From NCBI GenBank assembly GCA_013350335.1, contig CM023538.1, positions 62,299,080 to 62,363,079 on the forward strand: 64,000 nucleotides of DNA, written 5' to 3'. Positions 1 to 10,261 of this stretch are shown here, piece after piece. The translations under genes were made by a program, and so were the position numbers. The number at the start of each line of letters is the position of its first letter. Position 1 is the first letter of the stretch. The DNA comes from Chimonanthus salicifolius. Lineage: Eukaryota; Streptophyta; Magnoliopsida; Laurales; Calycanthaceae. Below the pieces are notes generated by a model. It had not been told where the DNA came from, did not search any database, and worked only from the letters and a program-made list of their open reading frames with translations.

Positions 1-2040
1 GTTGTAATAATATATGAATCTACATCAAATAATATAGGGTGGTCATCTAGACATCTCACTTTTCTTTTAAGAGATACCCCATTTCAAAATTTTGTATCAA
101 AATTACCATTTTACCCCTCAATTTTCTAAAAAAGATAATTCATGCACACAAAACTGAAGGGTAAAATAGTAATTTTACATAAAATTTTGAAATAGAGTGT
201 CTCTTAAAAGAAAAATTGGGTGTCTAAATAGCCATCCATAATATATAGACACCAAGTTGGAAAGGCCATTTTTAAAACTATAAAATTTCCAAATAGCACC
301 TCATGTGGTAGACCTTTTAAATCTTATTCCATACCGACCCGTTATTAAATTAATTTTGTGTTTAGAGTAATCCATAATTTATCTATATTTAATGTCCTCA
401 TTCATAGTTTAAGACCACTTGAAATTGAAAAATGGCACTGGATTACCTTACTAACCCGATTGATCTTGATCCTTTTGAGGATTTTCTAAATATCAATTTA
501 TCGAGAACTTACCATCTGTAACGAACCGATCCTACCCCATCACAATATTATTTGCTTTGAGCCCCACAGGTCTGCACGACTTTGTTTTGGACCCTGACCC
601 ACTTGACCAGGCCCAAAAGGCCTGGAGATAGGATGATAGTTTGCCCCCTCATATAAAGCCTCCACCATCCATCTTTTCATAAATATGCGTTATTAATATG
701 ATAATGATATTTAAAATATGATAAATTTAAAAATAGCGCAGCATTGATGACATTCCTAACTAGATGTTTGGAAAAAAATGTAAGACTCACATAATTTTTC
801 TCTTCAATTTTATGGCTTATTGTTATGTTTAGTTCACTGACACTAATTAACCCAATAAATTTTACATGTCCCCATAGGCCAGAGGGATCTCAAGCTACTC
901 ATCACATCAGCCTTTCTATCTATTTTACAAAATTCCCACACTAATTCTTGAATAGTCTAGAGAAAATATCACCCACACACTGTAGCATGCTATGGCTCTC
1001 AAGTGATTATTTTTCTACCATGTCAAATTTGAACAATTAGTATTTTTTTACATATTTTATTAAAAATAGAGGATCCACTTTAAATTTAAACAATTGCAGA
1101 ACTTCGATGAAAAGACATACATGAGTCTAGAGTTTTCTTATGCAGAGTCTGTTTAGAACTTCTTTTTTCTAATAGAACTTTAAGAGAGAATGATAATTAG
1201 AAGAGGGACGTTGCTAAAGGCAGAATTGGAATTTGAATGGAAGAGTAGTGAGAACAGTATGTGGGAGAGAGTGTAACACATACTGAGTATTTCTGTAATT
1301 CTGTTGTATTAATATGTGTCCAATCAATTGATATTTCTAATCTATAATAGGACCCATTACGTATGTCACATGTACATTCATTCTCCTATTTTTTAATTAA
1401 ATTGTCAGAAAAGACTTGAAAAATCACATAGACACCTTACAAACTATATCAATGATACGAAGACGTCTCCATTCAATTCTATAAACACTCGATATTATTT
1501 AATTAAATTATTTTTAGAAAAAAATTTTAAAATTAAGATTATCTTAGAGTAAAAATACAAAAATATTGATGAAAGTAATTAAAAACGGTCAAATTTTCAG
1601 AGGAAAAAAAGTTTGAAAATGACAAATACCTTTCAGACTTGAAATTTTTTATTCAAAAAGCACCTTGTATGAATAATATATCATTCGATTTTTGTACCAT
1701 TAAAGCAAACACCAATTTAATAAAGACTGAAGGTGTTTTGAGGTTAATTATAAATTTTCATTAAAAAATTACTCGTTGCCATCACCATTATTATTTAAAT
1801 CCAATAGAATACAAACTTCCATGTTACTGAGCAATTTATCCATTTTAATATATGTATAACAAATTCATCTGTCTTACGTGAGCTTCAACAAGTGTATTTA
1901 ATAGGCATTTACATGTGGAATAGAACTATGTCTTTAGCATTTTATGATTCAAAATTTTGTTGCAGATTTTTTTTACTAATGTTACTGATCTAAGTATGCA
2001 CCCCACATGCTAAGAAATTTTCAATCGATGTTGTTAAGAA
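1..2040. repeat. Segmental duplication block, left copy
   Basis: Bases 1-470 match 53330-53570, the region upstream of the DUF247 gene at 53995. Bases about 466-2040 match about 56190-57530, the region downstream of that gene. The two matching parts are contiguous here but about 2.6 kb apart in the right copy. Bases about 803-1013 are missing from the right copy, between two short ATTTTTCT repeats. No gene is seen in this block. It looks like a duplicated DUF247 locus that has lost its gene. Confidence 0.75.
37..237. mobile_element. MITE, about 200 bp, hAT-like by 8-bp TSD
   Basis: The two ends are inverted repeats of about 80 bp (GGGTGGTCATCTAGA against GGATGGCTATTTAGA on the opposite strand, continuing through the TTTCTTTTAAGAGA core). 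The element is flanked by a perfect 8-bp target duplication ATAATATA (29-36 and 238-245). The related sequence near 53350-53370 carries the same flanks without the element and so serves as an empty site. It has no coding capacity. Assignment to hAT rests only on the 8-bp duplication. Confidence 0.85.
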
Positions 2041-2345
2041 TATGTATTGTATCGGCTGTACAGCCTTCATATCGGCCGACATATCCCCGATATACATCGG
2101 TCCGATATCGGCCGATATGATTAATATCGGTATTTTTTTTTAAAAAAAAAAAATCAAAACGGTGATGGGTCCGGGTCAAAATATTTTCCGATATCAGCCG
2201 ATATTTACATTTTCAAATTTTTTTAAAAAAAGTTCTTTTTCTGTTTTTTATATTTTTTAATTAAAAAAATAAAATAATACCGATAGTTAAAAAAAAACAA
2301 AAAGAAGAGAGAGAATCATATCGGCCGGGCCGTTTTTTGCACCCC
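2041..2345. repeat. Insert rich in the palindrome ATATCGGCCGATAT
   Basis: About 300 bp with repeated TATCGGC or GCCGATA words, including full palindromes near 2112-2122 and a close variant near 2190-2205, mixed with A/T runs. It interrupts sequence that is otherwise shared with 57.5-58.3 kb. Degenerate copies of the same words occur near 12418-12482 and 52305-52370. No ORF is present. The family is not recognised. Confidence 0.55.
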
Positions 2346-2444
2346 TGGGTGTATTTAAAAGGCATTTACATGTGGAATGGATATTTTTTTATCACGTTAC
2401 TCTATAAAAGATTCAAAATTTTGTTGTAGAATTTTTTACTAATG

Positions 2445-2502
2445 TTTTTTTTAATAGGTCCAGAGGTGTCGGGCATCGCACCTGACTAGTCCTTGAGGAT
2501 GC
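2445..2502 (-). mobile_element. Very short SINE 3' fragment with TSD
   Basis: A 58-bp insert begins with a T run (a minus-strand poly-A tail). It resembles the 3' end of the SINE at 42258-42487: both share the GACTAGTCC / AACTAGTCC core and the GTCC..GTGTC context. It is flanked by a 14-bp duplication ATTTTTTACTAATG (2431-2444 and 2503-2516). The related sequence near 58325-58345 lacks the insert. Confidence 0.7.
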
Positions 2503-2940
2503 ATTTTTTACTAATGTTACTGATCTAAATCTGTACCCCACGTGCTAAGAAGGCCAATAAACTGCTTAATTCAAAATATTTATCCCACATGCATTTGAAA
2601 CTTTAAAGCCATTCAAAAATCAATTGTAATGAGTTGTAGAGCCATTATGAACCCTTATTATTTATCATTTATCATCTATCCCTCACTTCACTAATATAAA
2701 TTAGATTAATTGATTATATATTCGACAATCATCATTATCATCATCCTCATCTTTGTCTTATCTATACAGGCAGTTGAAATTATTATTTTTTTTTTAAATA
2801 GATCTAAATTTTAATAATTTAGACGCTGGCATTTTTTTCCCAAAAGAAGCATTGAATAATATAAAACACAAGTACTTCTGCTCTGATTTCATGAATATAG
2901 AAGGATAAAATAGAAAAATATTTTTATTTTACATATGGGT

Positions 2941-3045
2941 GTATGGGTGTAGTTCAACTAGTTGCCTTTTGCTTCGGGAAATGGACGGTTGACCTAACCT
3001 TGATATCCTTTAGGGTAATGGGTTCATTCACGTCAAACAAATTGT
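2941..3045 (+). mobile_element. SINE relic (same family as 52038-52204)
   Basis: It starts with the A-box-like GTGTAGTTCAACTAGTTGCC that also heads the intact SINE at 52038. The two share further text (CTAACCTTG, TAGGGGTAG/TAGGGTAATG-like, TCATTCACG). The B box is degraded and no clear poly-A tail is visible. It lies about 780 bp upstream of the DUF247 start at 3824. Confidence 0.5.
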
Positions 3046-3160
3046 ATGGTCATTTGATAATGACAAGATGGTTTTAGTAATCAGGGTAGGTGTTGGTTTT
3101 AGTAATCAGGTTAGGTGTTGAGAAAATAAAATAGACACCAAGTTGTAAAGGCCATCTGCA
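3040..3160 (+). repeat. DUF247 upstream module
   Basis: This is the block with TGGTCATTTGATAATGACA, GTTAGGTGTTGAGAA and TAGACACCAAGTTGTAAAGG. It recurs upstream of the genes at 19909 and 53995 and, orphaned, near 240 and 12770. TTTTAGTAATCAGG..TAGGTGTTG is tandemly doubled here. It marks shared ancestry of the loci; promoter activity is not shown. Confidence 0.6.
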
Positions 3161-3823
3161 CTCCAATAATTGACTTGGAGAGAGAGATTCCGTCTTTATT
3201 TATAATTGAATCGGCTGGAAGGCCAGATTTCAGGCTGATTTCGAAGAAGTTAGGACGAATTTAGTAGAGCCAGCGAAATCAAGGCGATTTCTACTGTCAT
3301 CCATTCGTAGGCTACAATAGTCGAAGGTGATTTTTTTCTCCTTCTTCTTAATTTCTTTTTTTCTAATTAATTGTTTAATTCATTGCATTCATAATAACAA
3401 TTTCACATTTATTTTGTTTTCGATTGAATACCTAATTTTTTTTAATAAAAAACGGTTAATTTTTTAGGGTTTATATCATTTAAATCTTTGATCCTGACCT
3501 AAAATTTCACGTCTAAACCTTACCCAATACCTATCATGACAAAGGAGAGAAGTAAGAGATCTGCTCTACCCCCTTTAAAGACTACGCCCATGTCTCAAAA
3601 TTGTGTCCCTGTTTGTTAGTTTGTATAAAAATGTTTAACTTAGCCTATTTACTGTGTTTTTTTATTATTTTATATGTGTTTCCCTCACCACTGGTTTAGA
3701 TCATTCGTCATCGCCTCCAACGTTATCGCTCTATTGCCAACTTCAAAATTTGTCCCCGTGGCCCAGTTAATAAATCAGGCTTGCATTTCCGTCGTTATTA
3801 GCTGCGAACTGGAGTTGGTGGAG

Positions 3824-5257
3824 ATGGCGGAAGAAGTCGAGAATCAAATAGCAGACACGGAAGAGGCGGCGGCGGCGGCGGCTATAGAAGGATCCGAAGG
3901 TGGGATCATCCAAGTCCAGCAGTCCGAAGTTGCTTCGTCTGAGGTTGGCGGGTTTAAATTAGGTGGCACCGTTGATGTGTCCATTTTCGATAAGATGTTT
4001 GTCGATCCAATGTGGGTGCAGTCATTCGAACAAAGACTATGCGATAATAAAGCTGAAATATACGAAGCACCATCATTGGAAAATTATACAGAAAAGATCC
4101 AAATGCTAACCATCCACCGGGTACCCAAGTGTCTCCGTGAAGTGAAGGAGGAGGCCTTCCTGCCTCAAGTCGTCTCAATTGGTCCATTTCACTATGAGAA
4201 AAGGAGCACGGACCTGCACGCCATGGAGGAGCACAAAACAAGGTATCTGAAGGACATCAGAAGTCGCATTGGAAACGGCTGCTTAGAGCGGTTTTTGGCT
4301 GCTGTCAAGCTACTGGAAGATCAGGCCCGAGCATGTTACTCGGAAGAATTCGTCCACCTCGACAGCAATTCTTTTGTAGAGATGATGGTGCTTGATGGTT
4401 GCTTCATCATTGAGCTCTTTCGTAGAGCCCACAACAAAAATGTTGATGATGATCCTTTACTTGATCCAGAGTTGCGAAGAGAGCTTGCCATTGACTTGCT
4501 CAAACTTGAAAACCAAATTCCTTTCGTTGTTCTCCATCATCTATTTGGTCTCATGAATCTTACCGGCCTTACTGTTTACAAACTTGCTATTAATTTCTTC
4601 GATTCCTTCCATCCCAACTACAATAGTATCACTGGCCTTTTCTCCCATTTCCACCTACTCCATTTCCTGCAGTGCAGTCTCTGTCCCCAACCCATGGAAA
4701 CTTTAGAGATGGGTGACGTCGAAATGCGTCACTCTGCATCTAAACTCCAATTAGCAGGAATCAAGATTAATAAGGGGACAGCAGATAGTTTCCTAAGCAT
4801 CAAGTTTCAAAAAGAGAAGGCCGTGATGGAAGTCCCCCCTTTCCCTTTTGAAGGTAACACCATTCAGGTACTGTTTAACCTTGTTGCCATGGAACAGAGC
4901 AATGTCTCACTCTATTACTCTTACTTCACAGCATACACTGCCTTCATGAATTGCCTCAGCAACTCTGCTGATGATGTTAGATTTCTCTGCCAAAGTGGAA
5001 TATTTGACAACAGCTTGAGAAGCAAAGAAGTAGCCGTGGATCTCTTCAACAATATTACTAGAAACGTAAGCCTACTCACTGACGATTTCTATCTTGTCAA
5101 TGTCATAAACGATATCAATCAGTGTTATGGAAGCAAATGGCACATTAGGAGAGCACGGTTGAAGCGCAATTTGTCATCAGTTAGGTCCTTCTTCTTCTTC
5201 CAGCTTCATCATATAAATAAAAACGTGTCAAAATTGTATCGTGGTAATGAAGAATGA
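3824..5257 (+). CDS. DUF247 (UPF0481) protein, type A
   Basis: Single-exon gene of 477 residues. The reading frame stays open to 3674, but the ATG at 3824 is chosen because its product aligns from residue 1 with the type A paralogs (MAEEVENQIADTEEA against METAEKPENQLGDAAE). DUF247 hallmarks in order: DPMWVQSFEQRLC about 61-73, HRVPKCLR about 98-105, PQVVSIGPFHY about 114-124, AMEEHKTRYL about 133-142, SNSFVEMMVLDGCFIIELF about 181-199, DLLKLENQIPF about 224-234. The C-terminus ends in FFFFQLHHINKNVSKLYRGNEE and has none of the PWTIISL membrane helix found in type B. A GCG run encodes six alanines near residue 15. DUF247 proteins have no settled biochemical activity; grass members act in self-incompatibility. 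Shared upstream modules lie at 3040-3160. Confidence 0.9.
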   Translation: MAEEVENQIADTEEAAAAAAIEGSEGGIIQVQQSEVASSEVGGFKLGGTVDVSIFDKMFVDPMWVQSFEQRLCDNKAEIYEAPSLENYTEKIQMLTIHRVPKCLREVKEEAFLPQVVSIGPFHYEKRSTDLHAMEEHKTRYLKDIRSRIGNGCLERFLAAVKLLEDQARACYSEEFVHLDSNSFVEMMVLDGCFIIELFRRAHNKNVDDDPLLDPELRRELAIDLLKLENQIPFVVLHHLFGLMNLTGLTVYKLAINFFDSFHPNYNSITGLFSHFHLLHFLQCSLCPQPMETLEMGDVEMRHSASKLQLAGIKINKGTADSFLSIKFQKEKAVMEVPPFPFEGNTIQVLFNLVAMEQSNVSLYYSYFTAYTAFMNCLSNSADDVRFLCQSGIFDNSLRSKEVAVDLFNNITRNVSLLTDDFYLVNVINDINQCYGSKWHIRRARLKRNLSSVRSFFFFQLHHINKNVSKLYRGNEE

Positions 5258-6574
5258 TCTGGTGTAGGAACTAGATCTCTGTCTTCCTTGTTCATGGTGT
5301 AATTGCTCGCTACTTGTCAGATAATTGTTCCATTTCTATTCTTTCTCAGAAGTCACGAGTGTGTTATTTGTCAGAAATCAGAAAGAAAACCTTTTTCGCA
5401 GAAAAAGAGTTTTTAAGACCGATCTAGAAATTCGTCCTTCAGCACACAAAATTAAAAATTAAAACTCAGTTTTTGGTTAATTAGAATTTTCTGTAATGTT
5501 GGTTGGCACAAAAATCAGTATCCTTATTTTTATTTTTATTTCTCATTTTAAATTCCCTTTTATTTATTTTCCCTTTTTATCTTATTTCCTTCTTTTATCT
5601 TTTGGGTTTCTTTAAAAGAAACCTGTATTTAGAATAATCAATTGAAATGGAAAATCAGAATCGAAATTCTTCTCTTTCCATGGTGGATTCTGGTTCCTTT
5701 CTTTTCCCTCCTCCTTTCATTCTCGTTGGATTCAAGAACCTCGGGTCCTCTTCGGTCATTTCATCTCCACCTTATTTCGTCGACGGTGCTCCACGATTGG
5801 CCGTTCCCGCCCCACCAACTCAGCGCCCTGCATATCGCTACCACTGCTGCAGTCTCGCCTCCTCTACGTCCGCTGGTAGCGACGGCCTTCCCGTCCTTCT
5901 CACCCTCACCGTTCAGCTTGCAACACACGGATCCTGTGCTCCACGGTTTCCCTTTCCACAGTAGAGACGGTTTCTCCGTCCATCACTGCTCTACACGGTT
6001 TTTCTCCTAGTCACCCTAGGTGCCTTTTGAACATTGACCCATCCTTAGTGCTGTTGAAACACCCATCTCACATTAAATCACCATCAAGCCCATTTCCCTA
6101 TTTAACCGAGTCAACTCACCCAAATTTGCGGCTATCAACCGAGTTACTGGTCCCTAATTAACCCGATTCTATTTCGTCCTTCATCAGTCCTATAAATGAG
6201 TGCTACTAATAATTTCATTTCTATAATGTGTCTATAAATAGGGGTGGAATAAATAATCATGGAGCTATAAATAGGGATTCAATAAATAATCATGGAAAAA
6301 AATAGGGGCTGATAAATAATCATGGAGATTATAAAACTGTTTAAAACAGTCTTCTAAATTATTTAAATTTTAAATTTTATAAACAAAATTAAATTATTCT
6401 ATGAATATATTATTATTACTCACTCCAACCGTGAGAATGGATCCAATAAACAATAATCTAAGTTAAATCTAAATTTAAAAAAGAGTATATTTATATTATT
6501 TATATCTATTGATGAGCTCCACATAAAACTCTTCAATTTATTTGTGTGTACAAATTGTAAAACCATCATAAGAT
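5258..6574. other. Intergenic, no gene seen
   Basis: No supported gene. Bases 5640-6010 hold two overlapping open frames with no recognisable protein family and a C/T-rich composition. Around 6229-6335 the phrase ATAAATAGGG..AATAAATAATCATGG is repeated about three times in tandem at roughly 35-45 bp spacing. Confidence 0.5.
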
Positions 6575-7648
6575 TTTTTTTTTTTAAATGGTTCATATAT
6601 TAATATATAAAGGGCACGAGAGATGCAAATACAAGAAATAGATAAAGACTAAAATCTACATACACAAACAACAGATAAAGGAAAACTCTAGGGTAGCGAT
6701 GCTCACATGGGATTTTTGCGTTAACTAGACACGGGAATGAGTGGATTTCTGACTTTACCCTTCCATTGCGGTATAAATCGGCTCACTGACTGGATCACTG
6801 ACCCTTCCACTGCGGTGTAAATCCGCTCACTGACCGGCTCACTGAAATCGGATTACTGAAATTTATCTAAGTGAGACTATTTTTTTTTTTTATACAGAAC
6901 ATCAAATCAGATCACTGAAATCGGATCACTGATTTTTTTTTTTTTAAATGCTTTTGTACGGCAGTGAAAAGGTAAAATGGGCAATACTTTAAAACCCGTG
7001 TCTCGTTACACAAAATGCCCAGGGGAGGATCGCTACCCAAACTGTAACTAGCAGGCCAAAAACAAAATGATATCAAGTAAGATCAGCACATTCTTTCCAT
7101 GCTCGCAAGATATATGACATAGAGATGCTTCGGAAATCCTGGAGGGAGAGAGCCTATGAAGTACACTTGGTGAGGCTACGCCTTGCAACTGACGAACTTG
7201 ACTTAGTAGTACCTTTGAGGATCCTGTTATTCCTTTCCAACCATAGGCTCCAGATAGTGGCAAAAAGTGATAAGTGCCACAGGGCAGAGTACTTAGGCGA
7301 AACGAAGATAATGTCCCAAGTAAAAGGCAATTCAGCCACAGACGAAGCCATGACCCAAGCCATCCCTAACTAATCTAAGACAGAATTCCAAACCTCGGAG
7401 GAGAAGGAACAATGAATAAGTACTTGGAGACAAAAAAGACAAGCACTCACCAATATTCTTTCTTTTCTCTGAAAGTTATCTTGAGTCAAAAAATTTCCCA
7501 ATCCAACAGTCCAAAGAAAACCAATTACCCTTGGAGGAGTTTTGGAAGACGAAATTTTGTGGTTGATAGTAGCAGAAGCGTCAATTGACAACCACCAAGC
7601 ACATAATGATTGACCGAGAAAACTCAAGTGTTGTCAGGCCACCAAAAT
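6575..7648 (-). mobile_element. 5'-truncated LINE (L1-like), interrupted by a MITE
   Basis: On the minus strand the region encodes broken pieces typical of the 3' end of plant L1 elements. One is a zf-RVT-like segment (PPRVIGFLWTVGLGNFLTQDN, about 7450-7540); the other is LFATIWSLWLERNNRILKG (about 7215-7275). The 3' end carries a poly-A tail, seen as a T run from 6575, followed by the family end AAATGGTTCATATATTAAT. Imperfect target duplications CATCATAAGAT (6564-6574) and CACCATAAGAT (7649-7659) bound it. It is inactive: frames are broken and most of the element is missing. Confidence 0.75.
6691..7038. mobile_element. MITE nested in the LINE
   Basis: The ends are inverted repeats (GGGTAGCGATGCTCAC at the left, reverse complement GGGTAGCGATCCTCCC at the right), with degenerate similarity continuing for about 80 bp. 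Flanks AAACTCTA and AAACTGTA look like an 8-bp target duplication with one mismatch. The interior has tandem ATCGG..CTCACTGA words (CGGCTCACTGA, CGGATCACTGA). It splits the LINE copy, so it inserted later. Confidence 0.65.
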
Positions 7649-7761
7649 CACCATAAGATATAATAAGATAACAAGGGGCCAATACTATGTCTAACCTAGA
7701 GAATCTAAATCCCCCTCCTAAGTCCTAATCCTATCAAGCATGTACAAATTTTTTTAATGTG

Positions 7762-8479
7762 GGATGCAAGTTCCAGTAAGCAGAAAAAAAAAAGCTACTA
7801 ACCTCGCGAAGGTCAACGTTGGAAGCAAGAAAAAAGATCATGTTCCTGACATCAGAGAGGATCCGACTTCTGAGAACAGTAGGCGAGCTGAATGAACTGG
7901 CTACAACCCCTCACCCTCACAATGCTTCCCTCCTTTTTGGATTGCTTAACACTCACAACTCTCAGATGTTTGCTGCCCTCTACTTTGACCCCTCCACTAG
8001 TGCCATTGGCCACCACATCAGCCCATTGCTTACCAACTGTTGTTCCAACATCCTTATCTTTTGCCAGAAACTGCTTCTCTTCTGCCTTGCTTCTGAGCTA
8101 CCTGTCCCGGAGATTCAATGTATCAACTTTGACATATTGTACCAATTATCTCACCATAGCCCTAATAGCTGAGCCATTCGATCTCATATCTCTGCCATTA
8201 GATGTCTTCTGTTGCGGCTCTATTGCACTATTTCCAAGGCTTCGCCTCGCAACCTTGAGATGCTTACAATTTGGGCTACTGATAAGCTCACTCATGATAC
8301 TTGTAGTGATGGTATTTTTGTCTCTTTTGTCTAACTGTCTAGCCCGGGCTGTGGGCTCATACATTTTGTTATTTTTTATGCCCCCTCTACCTAGGCTTCT
8401 CTTGATGTAATTGTTTTTGGGGACTTTCCCCTTCCCCTTCTCTTGAATGATACTTACCCCTTCGTTCAAAAAAAAAAAA
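7762..8479 (+). mobile_element. Probable LINE-type retroposon, 5'-truncated
   Basis: The insert ends with CTTACCCCTTCGTTCA followed by a run of about 12 A, the usual shape of a plant L1 3' end. It is bounded by TTTAATGTG (7753-7761 and 8480-8488). Open frames inside (7819-8172, 7892-8410 and minus 8146-8469) show no domain I recognise. The family call rests on the tail and the flanking duplication. Confidence 0.5.
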
Positions 8480-8934
8480 TTTAATGTGTTTCCATGACAA
8501 ATGTTATGAATAATTGTTAAATTCTCAAAGTTTTTGCTTCTTTACTCTTTTAGATATTTTTACTGTAAAGGTTTTACTATGTATAATTTATATTTACATA
8601 ATAATATTTATCAAACTATTTTTTTAATACAAATATAATAATAGAGGGGATTTTTTTTTTATATAACCATGAAGTTGTAAACTTTTTTAGAGAAACATTG
8701 CAAGGAAACCCTATGTGTAAATTATTTATTTTTAATCTATAATTTAAAATAAATATAAACATTTTTCATTTTAATGTGTCAAAATGACTTTTTGCATCTT
8801 TTGCTTGTTCTTCATTCAGCTTGTCTAGATTAAATGAAGATATTATGTCATGACGTCATCTCTTACTAATGGAAAATGACAGGGCTTCCAATTCGCGAGG
8901 GAGAAAGTTTTGCAGTAATTGAGAGAAGGAGGCC

Positions 8935-10261
8935 ATGGATCAAATGGTAGATAGTGTAACGGTAGCAGTATCGGAGGAATCGGAAGACAATGTCAGCCAT
9001 GAGATTGAAGTTCTTTCTTCGTTAGGTGGAGGCAATGTCGAAAAGCCAATTTCTGGTGATTCGACTATTGTCCTTCTAGATGCGGACTGGGTCGACTCCA
9101 TCCACCGTAAACATGAAGTCGAACCGAGAAAATTAAAAGCAACGTCCAGTGGCATTTCATGCTCCATCCATAAGGTCCCTCACTCCATCCGTCAACACGA
9201 AAACAATGCCTACATGCCTCAAGTAGTATCAATCGGTCCATATCACCGTGGTAAAAAAGGATTGCAATTTATGGAGGAGCATAAATGGAGGTACGTGCAT
9301 GAATTGGTGACCCAAAATGGGAAGAGATGCTTGGAACAGTTATTAATAGCTGTAAAAGTACTGGAGAAAAGAGCGAGAGAATCTTACTCAGAAGAAATCA
9401 AGCTCGACAGTGATTCCTTTGTAGAGATGATGGTACTCGATAGTGTCTTCGTCATTGAACTCTTACGTAGACGCTTCAGTGATGAGGATTATAGCAATGA
9501 TCCTATCATGTCATTTCCATGGTTGAGGTCAGATTTATGGAATGATTTGCTGAAGCTTGAGAATCAGATACCCTTTTTCATTCTCCAATATCTATTTGAT
9601 CTCATGAATATTGAGAACTCTTCTCTTATGTTCTTATCGCTAAGTTTCATTCGTCTATATTCGCCGGAACTAAATGAAGCGAACCTTTCCAAGATTTCTA
9701 ATACAGAAGTACATCATCTACTACATTTATTGCACATGTCTATCATCCCCTCTCTGAACAACGAGAAATTACAAGAAAGTCGAGAAAAGGAGTGCTGATA
9801 GCTTCCTAGATATTAAATTTCGTAATGGAGTGATCAAAATCCCTGCTTTACTTGTTGATGATAAAACCAAGTTCCTCTTCCATAACCTTGTAGCTTTCGA
9901 ACAGTGCTACTGCCATATTAAGCAATACTTTACACCGTATTTGACATTGATGGATTGCCTCATCGACTCTGCTGAGGACGTTGGAATCCTATGTGACAAT
10001 GGAATCATCGACAACTGGCTAAGCAGCAATAAAGAAGTAGCCAATATGTTCAATAAGATTTTGAAAGATGTAATCTTAGAGGATGATCATTATCTTGTTA
10101 ATGTTTTTACTGATATCAGTAAGTATTACCAGGGTCATTGGCACAGATGGCGAGCAACTTTAATGCGTAATCACTGCGACAATCCATGGACAATCACATC
10201 ACTTGTTGCAGCATCTATCCTTCTGGTACTCACTTTCTTGCAGACTTTCAATTCATTCTAA
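8935..10261 (+). pseudogene. DUF247 protein, type B, frameshifted by a deletion
   Basis: The first frame (8935-9798, 287 codons) starts MDQMVDSVTV and contains the type B motifs LDADWVDSI, CSIHKVPHSIR, PQVVSIGPYH, DSFVEMMVLD and DLLKLENQIPFF. It then runs into a stop at 9796-9798. The second frame resumes in the same protein (ADSFLDIKFRNGVIKIPALL... from about 9794) and continues intact to 10261, including the C-terminal helix NPWTITSLVAASILLVLTFLQ. Against the paralog at 62034 the interval from the Ile-Pro codon at 9748 to the SFLDIKF codon at 9800 is 52 nt instead of 108. That is a net loss of 56 nt, which shifts the frame and removes the SASELQxAGI segment. Everything else is open, so the lesion is recent or an assembly error. 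The first frame alone would give a truncated protein without a membrane anchor. Confidence 0.85.

Noticed and set aside
7819..8410. Two overlapping plus-strand frames of 117 and 172 codons
   Set aside because: They lie inside a probable LINE-type retroposon bounded by TTTAATGTG; neither frame shows a LINE or other domain.
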